Below, piece by piece: positions 30,891-43,100 of a stretch of DNA of 64,000 nt. How positions within the stretch are numbered: position 1 is the stretch's first letter; every line of letters begins with the position of its first letter. The translations under genes and the position numbers were made by a program. The notes below the pieces were generated by a model. That model was not told where the DNA came from. It was given only the letters and a program-made list of their open reading frames with translations, and did not search any database. Origin of the DNA: Litoditis marina (lineage: Eukaryota; Nematoda; Chromadorea; Rhabditida; Rhabditidae); NCBI GenBank assembly GCA_964036275.1, contig OZ038433.1, positions 33,513,336 to 33,577,335 on the forward strand, read 5' to 3'.

Positions 30891-32119
30891 AACCATCTGA
30901 CATGATATACTTGCCGGTTAATCCACAATTTTAGATCGTTAACAATATGACTTGCTTAGTATGAGTACGTGATATACTAGATGTGAAATATATCGTGACT
31001 TAACGTGATGAAACGATTGGCAGATGTGTCAACTCTTAATCCCAACAACTAGTATGCAATAAAGTTATTGTAACTATAACTTTTGAGCAAATAACAAAGT
31101 TCAAAAATTGGATGTGCAAAGTACCGTTGGAAAAAGTCTACAAACATATCCGTTGATAGTGAAAACACTCGCACAATTTGCGTGCGTGGCGTTTTTGTAA
31201 TGAGAAGAGCGAGAATGCAACGGGTGGCAAGGTCAGCTAGGAAATCCCATAAACGAGAATCATAGTAGAAACCCACAGTCTTGACTTTACAGTTTTAGAC
31301 AGAATAATATGACGTAATTGTGAGGTGAAAAAGGTGACACTCATAAACGTATATTAACCACTGTTACATGTGTGTGCCATGTGCACTATTGTCAAACTGG
31401 ATTAATGAAACAATAATTACCCTGACCAAAACGGGAAGTTCTTGAGTGGTATGATACCATTACTAAACAAAATAATCAATATATCTGTGATGTGTAAGTG
31501 GACACTCAGTGGGCAGAATGAAGGAGGTGATCTCGATAAACCAAACTACAAAACCACTGACCTGTGATGTCTCGGATGACTGAAGTGTTTCATCATCCTT
31601 AGTGATCTGGAAAATTTGTGGGATTATGATAGAGAAATTACACTGTTCACAAGCGTGTAAAATAAACGTGGGAACTATAAAAGAGTGGCATCATATATAC
31701 TATGTTTCACCAGTCGATGCCCTTCTACAGTAATCCGTCAAGTATTCAGAAGGCGTTCTCTAACGAATGAACCAATGTTTTAATTTCAAATTTCCGAAGT
31801 TTGTAATAGTAAAGGCGCAGAAGACACTTCCGAAATTTGGAGAAAATCGAAAATCGTCAACATACCAAATCTTGAACTAGAAGTTTGAGTATTATACTGT
31901 AGAGGGTTATAAGTGGATGGAACAAACTATATCTCAGGCTCGACCAAAAGTTTTTTTTTCTATTCGGGATATTTTACATTGACACTATTACAGGCGTTGG
32001 TTATTTTATTCACGACATCACAATGATGAAATTTCACATTATGAACCGTAGAAGAAATCGGCGTGGAAGGTGGAAGTAGGCATGTTTTCAGTATTGATAT
32101 GGTCTGCCATACAGATATC

Positions 32120-32195
32120 TATCGCGAAGATCGAACCCGGATCATGTTGTGGAGCGACAGCGAACGCTAACCACTTGACCACTCGGCCCTTTTCA
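32120..32195 (-). mobile_element. tRNA-like (SINE head or tRNA pseudogene) segment
   Basis: The - strand reads GGCCGAGTGGTCAAGTGG then TTAGCG (A-box-like) and about 30 nt later GGGTTCGATC (B-box). The acceptor stem does not close, so it is not a functional tRNA. A tRNA-derived SINE or pseudogene is more likely. Confidence 0.5.
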
Positions 32196-35100
32196 GAGGC
32201 GATGCACAGGAAAGTCCCGGTGTCCGTATCCCTTCCTGCGTCTCTGTTTTATCTCATTTTTCAGCAGAACTTCTACTCCAGCGGTATGAGCAAGCAAGAC
32301 AGTAGGTGGTTAATGCAACAATATTCAATGCGACGCAAAACGAGGTTGCGCCACCGGGATATTCCTGCATTCGGCCTTCGAACTAAGGAACATTGTTACG
32401 CAGCAGAGTAAGCGTATGCTCCTGTTATAAGCAAGAACCGTGAAGATAAAAACAATGACAAAAGGGATACTCTTCGTTATAAGCGAGAACTATCGGCACT
32501 CTTTGAATGAATACAAACAAATTGATAAAACACAGAAAACACCAACATGTTCACTAGCGAAGCACGAGAGATTCACAGAAAGCGAAATAAGTCATCAGAG
32601 AAACACCGTTCACAATTGAACTTCAACAATCTAAGCTACTTTTTTGCATTACATTCAAAGCAAAACCACTGTTGGGAAAATGTAAGCGATTTCTTAGAAA
32701 ATTGGTTTCTTTTTCGAATAGTTGGTTGGATTTCAGTATCCGGGGTGGATTTGGACAAGAATCGGCGGCGTTGGTTAGACAGGAGAGGCGATCCGCGCTA
32801 ACCAAACAAAAGTCGCTTCCAGCCTGGCGGATCACGAAAATCAGGCAAAACAATTGTGGTCAAACAGGGAGGCCGAATAAAGAACGGCGGTATATGAATG
32901 TTGGGCCACCATGTCAATACGAACGCCCATATGCGATTGTTGTATGAGAGGTCTTAGGCAAAACGAAGAAAACCAAAGCAAACAAGACGTTTATATGACT
33001 GTGAGACTGAGCGAAATCGCTCTCGTCGAATAAACTGACGAAAATTCGGATGAATGTTTCCTGGATAGCCAGAGGGATATCAATGACTCACATTTCGTTT
33101 TTAAGCCTGAGCTTGCTGAACTTCTGTTTCTACTTACATCGTCACAATTTACGCATTTTTAGATCTTGGACATAAACATTATGATCTACTACATTCCATA
33201 CTCATAACGTTCTGTCCACGAATATTCATGGTTCGCGTTGAGATTATCATACAGAAGCATAATTCCGTGGTTTTTTCTGCGTGACCTACGTTGAAACACG
33301 TCATGAGCACAGAACGTCATTCTGAAACAACATCTGAACCTTTGATAAACTTTCGGGCAGGAGACCTAAATTGTGATCCCAAATGTTTAGAATAGCACAG
33401 GATACTACAGAACAAATTCATTGGTGATTCAATACGGTTTCCTACTTGTTTTGTGAGTAACGTATTACTTATGTGAGTGAAGTATACGTTCTCATGGGTT
33501 TTTGTTGGAACAAAGAGCAATAGTTTGTTTGAATTCAATCAAAAACACAGATGTTTCAGGGTTTTCATGAGGTCTGTTTGATCGAGTGATCGTATCAGAG
33601 CTCGAGATTCCGGAACTTGCTCGGAGTCAAAGCCACCACCACTTCAAGTGTTGCGCAAGAGAAAAAAGTAGGCAAATCAGAAGGGCAGGCGAAAGAATGT
33701 TGCAAAAACACTATGGATCGATCGGACTCTTTTTAGAAAATTTGGTGGAATACATCATATTGTCACGCACAACTTGTCAGAATATACATCAAAACTCAAA
33801 TATTTCTCATTGTACACACTACAAAACTACGAAATATGGTTACTTCAAACTACACAATTACTTATGTTTATCGACTTTTTACCTGACTATTTCATTCACT
33901 TTTATATCAGATTTTCATAATTTCATTGAAGGTGAATAGAACGTTTTCCACTAGTACGCTCTATCTGTGCCAAATTCGATCAGATCAAACTTGATTTCGA
34001 AAACATTAAACGTTCATAAAGATGCTATCATATTGAATTTGTAAGATCTGGCCAGTGGCTGTACAAAAAATACTACAGAGGCACGATTAAATTCTAGTAC
34101 ATTCCTTAACAGCACACATCAGAGAATAACCACTACAGTATACTGCAGATTCCTCTAGCGGCGACTATGACAAATCTCGGGGGACTGGGGAAAATCTGAT
34201 GCCAAGTGTTGCGGTAGCGAACTCCGAACTAAGTACCCACCTAAGTCCCATAGTCTAAAAACTAAACTTCTTTATCTTCGAGTTAAAGATGATTTTATGC
34301 ATTTATATCGAATTTTCTCACTAATTCTCATTTTTTAACTCTGGTGCGCAGTTCTAATTTGTCGGGCCAAGCCCGAAACGATAAGCCACGTTCCCTTATG
34401 TTCTCCTCTAACTACCTCAGGTTCTGTCTGAGAAATGTATCAACAAACCATTTCTGTGAACAGTGTTTACCATGTCAGAACATCAGTGTATTTACTCTGT
34501 TAGTCCTGTTGAAGTGTTCATGTGAGTTTGTCTCGTGGAGCACTGTGACATACGTATCTCAACAGGCGATCCTTCAGCTACTTTTGAAAAAGGCACAAAA
34601 GTTTCAAACGTTATCCGTTCTGTGAACGATTCCAGATAAGTTTCTGACACGCCTGTATGTTATTTTCGAAATCCTCGAAAAACGTGAATGATTTGCAACA
34701 ACATGTAACATACGACACATAGTAAAGTTCGAAGTTCTCTAAGCAGATGTTCACAGGTTGAATCTAGATTAACGGAATACATTGGAGAGCACTCTCCGAA
34801 AAAAAAAAATTGAATTCAAAAGTAACCCACTTTTTGAATCCAACAGTGAATCCTTGCCATTTGGAGAGCGAATAAACGTCCAGAATTCTGCGTCTGTTTA
34901 TTAAATAGTTTGAAGAAGTAGTAGATGCATGCTTCTCATGGAGGTGACACTTTGTATTCGCCCACTTTTCCGATTCCCGCTGACGTCTGTATTTGTATTC
35001 AGGAATCACATGCACTGATGCCGTCGTTAAAGGCACCGTACCACCAGTGGGAGAGAGGTAAATTGGTATCCAAGGCATGAACTGGAAAATAATCAAGCAA

Positions 35101-37885
35101 AACTGAATAGAACGTAGAATCTTTCAAGCATGAGTGGCACACAAAGTGATGAAAACTGCGAGATCACATCAAATCTTAGTTAAAACATTAAAAACGCAAA
35201 TTTTTCTGGAAACAAGTGTTCGAAACATATGGGGTTCTGTGCTACGCTACCTCTTGGCTGAATATTTATGTAACTATACAAAACTGATATGAAACACGAA
35301 TAACAATGAAAAACTCATCTGCACATAGAAATGTACTTCTTTGGTTTTCCTTCAGAAAAATCAATTCACATGTAATTAACGTAAAACTGATTAACGTGAT
35401 CGCACGTTTATGGCTCTGAAGCTGAAGCATAACCGAATGGGTAATAATGCCTAATACGACTAACTCAAACAATAGGTGACAGTACGCAAACATCAACGGA
35501 TGTGAAAGCCATACAGACCGAACAGGTTCATAACAGAACTCTTTGGTATAGTATTCGTATTATTTTCAAAGTTTGTTCTATAATAGTGCGAGAATAAGTA
35601 AAAAGCTCGATTGAAAGAGTGTAGATGAAATTGTCAGTTGAATACTAGCAAAAAAGCAAAAATAACTAAAATTATCACAGAATATTTGGGAACAGGGATT
35701 TTGTTTCTGAGACTTTGGCGGGTTCATGAATAATCAGCATTTTCTGTTGATCTTTATGTGTGCACAGCGATTATGAACCACTTGAAAATCTCCTCTGTAT
35801 CACACGCATCGGGAGTCTAGAATGAAACAAGACGGAAACATATACTAGTCATAATCGGAAAGAACACCAAAATAATGTAATTTCGGTTCATATTTATATT
35901 TATTCTATACATATTCAGCGTAAATAATTGTATTCCCTGCCCCCTGAGACATAGCATGAATACAAAACTTTCAGTTCATTTCGATTATGTAAATGTTGGC
36001 GATAAGGTGAAAAAATTTTGCATTCGATTTTGATTCAGAAGTGTAGAAATACTTGCGATAAAGTTCCTAATGTTCCGTACAGAACTAAACATTGATCTAG
36101 AGATCATACAGTTGATGCTTTTCATTACACTCTGATGTTGGAGTAAGTAAACGATGAAAACGAATGAGTGCCTATTTATCGAGCCTCGTCATATTTGGTT
36201 AGTCTCTTTCGAGTGAAACTCGTCTAGTAATGTCTTGGTTTTTGGAGATGTTTAAGCCTTTCACCCAATATGAAGCGCACGATAGATGCCTGAGTGATCA
36301 ATACTAGTCGTAAGCTAACAAAAACATTCTATCAAACTCGGTTAAAACTGCCTTTTGCAGAATCTGTTGTTGGTCAACACATTGTTTGTATAATTCTGTC
36401 TCTTGACCTGCTATCGTATGAAGTTGCAAATTGTTTCGTTCTTCGTCACAGACTCCTCTAGGAATTATTGTTCTTCTAGCGGTCCCGCATTTTAATTACA
36501 ACACATGTTTAGAAAGGAAAAGCAATGTTTGGCATAACATATTTATTTCAGAAAACAGTCACCAGAAGTGTATTTATACACTACAGAACTCATATAGAAT
36601 AGAATAGAATCTAGATTTATTCGCGGTTCAACACGTGAATTTCCACATTGTTGGATGAGGAAGTAAATTACACAATACACGCTACACAAACAGATCGTTT
36701 TCGATGTACACTTTTCGATGCCACGGAACCTTGATCTCTCTGTTCTCTGGTCAGTACAGTACTATGAAGCCCAAAATAATCTTCGTCGATATATTGTTGA
36801 GAATGTACGCTCGTGGAGTCAAATTTTATCTCCAAAGCTCTCCGTTCAAGCATCTGCACCAATGACTCTACTATATGCGTGTGACTCCTGCGAGGGAGCG
36901 TTTAGTAGCACTGACGGCGACTCTCCTATTCCGACAAAAACCTTGAAAAAATCGTATGGTTTCTTTACCGTTCGTATTGTAAACGACAACACGAATCTTC
37001 TAGGTTGTGTTTTATTTTCCACCCTAAACATTCGTTCATTTCCCTCATGAATTATGGCACAAGAGTTATTAACTCAAAAACAAATTTTTTTTGACTACCC
37101 AACAATGAACCAAACGTACAATTCGGTAGTAGAGAGAAGGTGTAACGTCTGTAAGGATCGTTTACTAACAATACGCAGAGGGAGCTGCAGACGCCATGTG
37201 TGGAGATCACGAAAAGACAAAGGTTGACCACGTCTGAAAGAGTTTCACATCCTGTATGTAATGGGACGCTTAGTTCACATAGTAATGGACATGCAACTCT
37301 GTGAAAAATATTTTCAACCCAAAGTACCGGGCGGCTGATTTTCCCTGCACATTTTTCGAATTGAAGTCACTTCAGGGATGAACTTGAATTGAAACAGTTA
37401 TGTTTTCTCTGAGCTAGCTTGTTCAACCATCAATTAATTCATTCACGTTGACCTTATTATGAGGATCACCATCACCATTGTGTTACACCTTGTTCAGTTT
37501 CTACCTGTACTTCCGTGACAACTATTATGTATACATCGTGTTACTGTACTCGTTACTGCATTGTGTTCATATTTCATTCTGTGACTGTAATGTCCACTGT
37601 CGTGTCTCAACTTCTGATTTCTTCTTACTTTTTCATTCCTTTTTCCACATATTTTTCACGCTCCCGTTTGCGTAATGAATTGTTATCACCTTGCATCTCG
37701 AAAACCCTAGCGTGGAATAGGAGAGCTATGTAGAAGAATGGGAAAAGGAGAATGAACAGCGGAATGGAAACCTGAAACTCAAATCTCATCATTAGGTAAA
37801 ATGGTTAGTCGAGATAGCCTCGTAAATGTATTGCATGGAAGGCCATTTGATAATACTAGCTATACTGTGTGCCAAATTTTTAAAT

Positions 37886-38048
37886 GTCGGTCTCTCGCGG
37901 GAATCAAACCTGCGGGCGAAAGATTTGTAGCAGGGCGCTAAGCACTGCGCTATTAGAGCACATAACCAACAAGCTTCGGAATCGAAAAAGTGTTTGCCTA
38001 CACAGCGGACAGTGAGATATACAGTACCCTCCCGCCTTTCCGTTAGCG
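37886..38048 (-). mobile_element. tRNA-derived SINE-like element, fuller copy
   Basis: The - strand reads from TAACGGAAAGGCGGGAGGG through GGTACTGTATATCTCACTG to TAGCGCAGTGCTTAGCGCCC (A box) and GGTTTGATTCCCGCGAGAG (B box). The head and the A-box region match 5526-5660. It sits in the intron between C exons 6 and 7. Confidence 0.62.
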
Positions 38049-38213
38049 ACGCCTATACTGACTCGACAACTCAGTCTGAGCACTGGTCGTTTTCATCTTT
38101 GAGGGGGTGTTGAAACACCTGACAACGATAAGTTTCCGAATTGAAGGCACAGTTCGTTCCTAATTGAGCTTAGCCCGAGCGTACACTTTTTTCGAGTAGG
38201 GAAATTAAGGAAA

Positions 38214-38688
38214 TTAAAGGGACCGTTCCTTTTTAATTTGGAGGTTTGAGCTGATTAGTCGATATTGTTCACATTAAAAAACCAAAATCATTCATATAGG
38301 TGTCAATTTTCTGTCTGGCTCCGTGTTCTAAAAAATCTGGCGCGACCACGCGCACGTACATACACCGCCGAGTTCACCTACGTACAAAATTTTTATAATG
38401 TCCATAAAATTACGAAACCATATTCAAAATATGGCCAAAATTACCAATATGAAATCTGTGAAAGAAGATTTCTAAATATCATTAAAACTACAAAGCAGTG
38501 ATATATTAAGAATTGCTGCATTACAGTAACCCAAATCCTGTTGGCTTCTATTTTGCTCCGTGATAATGTGGTTTTTTGAACTTTCTCTACGTAAGGTATG
38601 AACTTTCATCTCAAAACTGAATAAATGAATTTGTTTCATTTTTCAAAAATTACCTACATTGCGCATTATAGAGGTACGGTCCCTTTAA
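38214..38688. mobile_element. TTAA-flanked MITE
   Basis: TTAA at 38214-38217 is followed by AGGGACCGTTCC, and GGTACGGTCCCT is followed by TTAA at 38685-38688. This gives 12-bp inverted ends with one mismatch and a 467-bp AT-rich interior. TTAA duplications are typical of piggyBac-type transposases; this family is not otherwise recognised. The ORF inside (38265-38501) has no motif. Confidence 0.7.
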
Positions 38689-38773
38689 ATTGATTGGTAG
38701 GTTTATAAATTACTAAATGAATGCAGATTTGCAGAACACTCATATTTCAACTCGACATGTTTATTGTGTGCTC

Positions 38774-39120
38774 ATATAGTTCGTTTCACCCATCGATAGC
38801 AGTCAGCCATGCTGGCCGAACGCACCCTACATTGCAGGCGACTGATCTGGCAGCTTGCCAGTCTTTTCATTACAAATATAAATCGAAAAAGTGGTTACTT
38901 TGAGTTTTTTGTACATATTTTGTGTACACTAGGTTACCACATAATCGGGGAGTAATTAACACCGCTTTTTGTGCGATAAAATTAGGTTTGAGAAACGGCG
39001 AGAAAAAATGGTTGCATATCACTGTTTTTATTTTCGGTTCACGATCTATTTGTTCTGGGTGTTGGCCAGGTGCCCGCCCATCCTTTCACGAGCTGAGTAC
39101 TTTCTGCCGATTATTACTTC
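38774..39120 (+). mobile_element. Truncated copy of the TATAGTTCGTTTC MITE
   Basis: From TATAGTTCGTTTCACCCATCG onward it aligns, in opposite orientation, with the right half of the complete element at 41374-41823. Shared segments include GCCAGTCTTTTCATTACAAAT and ATCGGGGAGTAATTAA. Similarity fades near 39120 before the other end. Confidence 0.75.
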
Positions 39121-40158
39121 TTTTGTGGATTGTTTCTTGGATTTAGACACAAACTCAATAGGAGTGAATGTTTAGTGTGTTACTTATTGGAAAATTCACT
39201 TTGTATTCCGAAAACCCTGACATGGAGTAGGAAGGCAATCGTGAAAACGAGAACCAGCAGTGGAATGGCCATCTGAAACTCGATGTTTATTTGTTAACAA
39301 TTTGGTGGAACAATAAACATCAGTTGAAAAGTCATGTTCACTTACACTAACATAATCTATTATTTGCTCTGCTTCATCGGAAGGGGAATACAAACAAGTG
39401 AACACTGAGAAACCACACCTGCGCAGACAAAGTAAAAAGAAACTTTTTGTGCAGTATTCTGGTTCTCGTCGACATAACATAAGAGTCGCTATTGAGAAGC
39501 AACATCGAATGAACCGAGAACGCAATCACTACTGCTGAACCTGTAACTGACTTTTGCATTGTTTTTAAAGATAAAAACCATTCCTGATTGAATAATTGAT
39601 ATACTATACACGGAATGAGAGTTTTCCAAACTTTTTTTGTTTCAAAAATTGCTTTGAACATTTAGGCTGTCACTGTAGGTGAACGAACACTAGCGGATAA
39701 AAGACAGTACGACGTCATCAGTATATTACCCGGTCTGAAGTCACATAGCGTCGTTCAGGATCAGGTAGCAGGGATGCAACACCTTGGATGGATACGAGTC
39801 CAGTTGGGAACTAAACAGACTATACTTGCTGGCGAATCTCGAAAACCTTTTCCCGTCTTTATTTAACTTTTTCATTCATAGCCTAAACGAAAAACTTGTG
39901 AACAGAATCGTTTACAAAGGTGTCATCGATGGTTTGGTGGCTTGGGTTTTTCTTGTACAAGAACGGAAATCGGCTGCATGGAGGTCTTTTCCATGACGGT
40001 GACATCAGCCGAACGAAACAAGCCTGCAACACAGAACGTTTTTCCACTACATACCTGAAATTGACAGAACGTTTCTAAGTTTTGTTAATGTTCCTAGTTT
40101 ATTGGTGCAGACTGTGGCACCAGTGTTTTTAGCCCAGCGGTGCTTTCTAGGATTGGTT

Positions 40159-43100
40159 TCAATTAGAAACTATTCTGAAACGTGTGTTCTGTTCTGAATA
40201 AGGGAACAATAGTAAAAACACACAAAAAAAACCATGGAAAAAAAAAGAGAAATTTCTACAGTTTGGTAGAAGAGATAGGGTGTAGAGTCGGTATGGATCA
40301 TTCGCCACCAGGACACTGATTGAGCTGCAGATGCCATGTGTAGATAGCAGAAACAAGCACAGGTTGTACACGTCTGGAATTGATGAATCTGAGCTCATTG
40401 CGCCAATGTTTGAACCAATAATAATTTCGGTTCAAGAATTTTCTAGCCATTTGGCTAGTAATTCATGTGGGGTTGGGTACGGTGTAGATTAAATCCTTTT
40501 CTGCTACTCTGCGTCTCACATTTATTTAGGACATTTATGATCTTTCTTGAATGGCGCTATATGTTCGAAGGAGGCCAGGTTGAAATTGTATTTATATATC
40601 GTAGTCTGGTAACTTAATTCATTTTTTTCTGTGTTTTTTCTCACTTTTTAGGAAGTGAGAGAGCGGGTGAGGGGGAGAGGCAGAGACGGCGGAGACAGAG
40701 AGATAGCTATACAACCCACTCGTCTTGCAAGTTTTTGATTCGTGAATAATAGGACATGTGATATTACAGAAACCAATCATACATTTAGGGAGATCACCTG
40801 TATGGACGATTTTTGGGATGGTCGTCTCAAGGGGTCGTGGGAAAGTGAAAAGGTCATTAAAATGGTTGTCTCTCATGCGTCGTCCATACAGCTTCACTTG
40901 GAAAAACGAAATGAGGTCACCAAAACGGAGAATGTAGAGAGCGTCCATACCGCCTTACTTCACATAAGTAATGAGTTAGCAAGCAATGCAAAAAAAAAGT
41001 GATACGGATAGATTATATGTTCCACGTTATAGAGACATGAAATGATTCCCATCTTATTCTCTGCCTATCACCTATATGCAGCGGTGGAATCCCTTTCAAC
41101 AACACTGGTTGACATTTTTTAACGTTTTCTTTATTTTCTGTATGATTTTATTGAATGTTGGCTATTGCTAATTGGGTTCTCACTCCGTGATCAACTACAT
41201 GTTCTCCTTACGGCATCCAACCACTGCATTTCAGCTATCTTGTAACCGTAGCACAGTGAGTAATTGGTGAGAGGTAAAGGACAAAACATGAACAATGCGC
41301 GAGTATCTTCGTGGTTCAACCAAATTCTGGATCTCCCTTTTTTTGCCAAAGGTACATGACAATGTATTGGGTATAGTTCGTTTCAACCATCGATAGAAGC
41401 CAGTTACAGTACATTTTAGTGGGCGGAGTTAATTGTGCTGGAAAGTTGCCAAAGTTTCCAATAGCGACCACCCTACTCAAAATAATGCATAAGCTGGGAA
41501 TCGAACTCAGCTCTGCTAGGTGGCGCGGCGCACACAAGCAACCGGCCATCTGGCCATGATTGCAAAAACTGAAAACAGTGATACCCAATCATCTTTTCTC
41601 ACCGTTTTTCAAAGCTAATCTTATCGCACAAAAAGTTGTTTTAATTACTCCCCGATTACTTGATAACTTTTTGAGCACAAAATATGTGCAAAAATCTCAA
41701 AATAACCACTTTTCGATATTTTATTTGTAATGAAAAGACTGGCAAGCTGCCAGATCAATTGCCTGCAGTATAGGGTGCGCTCGGCCAGCATGGCTGACTA
41801 CTACCGATGGTTGAAACGAACTATACATCTCTTACTGAGCACATTAACTTAACTTTATTAGAATGGTTGACCTTGTGAAAGAATACTACTTCAACTGAAT
41901 GTCTGAGCAAGTATTTAAACTAGTGAAGGTACAATAACAAAATTCCACCCTTTACCAAATAAACTTTCTCACTCTTCTTGCTCACTCTTCTGCAAGCATT
42001 TCAATGTAATAGTATTTTAGGAGTTGTTGAAAAGGGCACCTCCGCGTCCGTGTGACACTCGTGTTAGCCTTGGTTCCGTGGAAGCTATCCGGTATACTTT
42101 CATTCATATGTTTCTGTTTTACCTGTGTTATTGTTAACCACTAATAAACTATTTTTTCAAGGGAGTCGTCCCTAAAGGGAACAAGCGTGATCTGGCAGGG
42201 CGAGATGGAATTCAAGACAAGATGGAGGCTTTCTCGTTGGAAATTCTGACTGAGATCAGCGAGTACCTCCTTGACATGTCCCAACATGTTACCCACAAGT
42301 CTCATAAAAAGAAGTAGTGTGAATATGCACATATGTTGTTACGTATTGTTATATTTGTTACTCTGTTTTGAAATTTGTTGTTCGATTGCATTGTAACTAC
42401 TGTTGATTTTGTTCTCTTTGTACATTGATATTAAATGTTTATCATACAGAGATTTGTTGGAAAGTATTCAGCGTGAATTCAAGCTCATTTGACGCGTGAC
42501 CTAGTTAGCTGAAACAAAGTAAAGCTGTATGGACGAAGGGTACAGCTGTATGGACGGGTGACCTAGAAGAGACAACCAAGGGGTGGTATGGACGGGTGAC
42601 CCAGTTAGCTAAATTATAGTAGGCCTGTATGGACGAAGGGTACAGCTGTATGGACGGGTGACCTAGAAGAGACAACCAAGGGGTGGTATGGACGGGTGAC
42701 CCAGTTAGCTAAATTATAGTAGGCCTGTATGGACGAAGGGTACAGCTGTATGGACGGGTGACCTAGAAGAGACAACCAAGGGGTTATCGTCCATACAACG
42801 GTACACCCATACATTTAATCAGTTATAAAATTCGTAATTATGTTTACGCTATAGCCCAAGTATCTATGAAGGAAGTAACCTAACTTTGTTGTGAATTGAA
42901 CCGAATACAGGCAATATTTCACCTGTTTCAAAAAAAAACAGTATTATTAGTTTGGAAATCCCATAGACTTAAACTTCAGTAAATTACTTTGTATTCCGAA
43001 AACCTTGGCGTTGAGTAGGTAGCAAAGCGTGAAAATAGGAAAGATGAGAACCAATAATGGAATTGCAACCTGAAATAAACTGTTTGTTGGCAGAAGAATA

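Larger units (their letters stand above)
28425..37051. other. Large gene-poor region
   Basis: Only short ORFs without splice-consistent partners; none resembles a known family. An ORF at 29668-29862 (+) lies in a locally GC-richer patch that may be a promoter or unassigned exon. It contains the 96-bp repeats (30599-30890) and a tRNA-like segment (32120-32195), described separately. Confidence 0.4.
37052..39540 (-). pseudogene. SRH-like chemoreceptor tail (C): exons 5-7 only
   Basis: Exons 39540-39419, 39272-39200 and 37233-37052 match exons 5-7 of genes A and B in size, phase and sequence: YVMSTRTRILHKKFLF, AIPLLVLVFTIAFLLH...VFGIQ, then VVNLCLFVISTHGVCSSL and NDPYRRYT. The frame is open to TAA at 37054-37052, but exon 6 is three codons short. 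No exons 1-4 were found between 39541 and 40158, where gene B ends. It is therefore a partial duplication, or an alternative 3' exon set for gene B. It encodes the last two transmembrane segments of a 7TM receptor and is probably non-functional alone. Confidence 0.6.

Noticed and set aside
37886..37975. Functional tRNA gene
   Set aside because: A- and B-box-like motifs are present but no closing acceptor stem or convincing anticodon arm; it is joined to a repeat head seen elsewhere.
40619..41002. Overlapping ORFs on both strands (109 codons -, 86 codons +) in gene B intron 6
   Set aside because: Neither matches the chemoreceptor exons or any family I recognise, and neither has splice partners.
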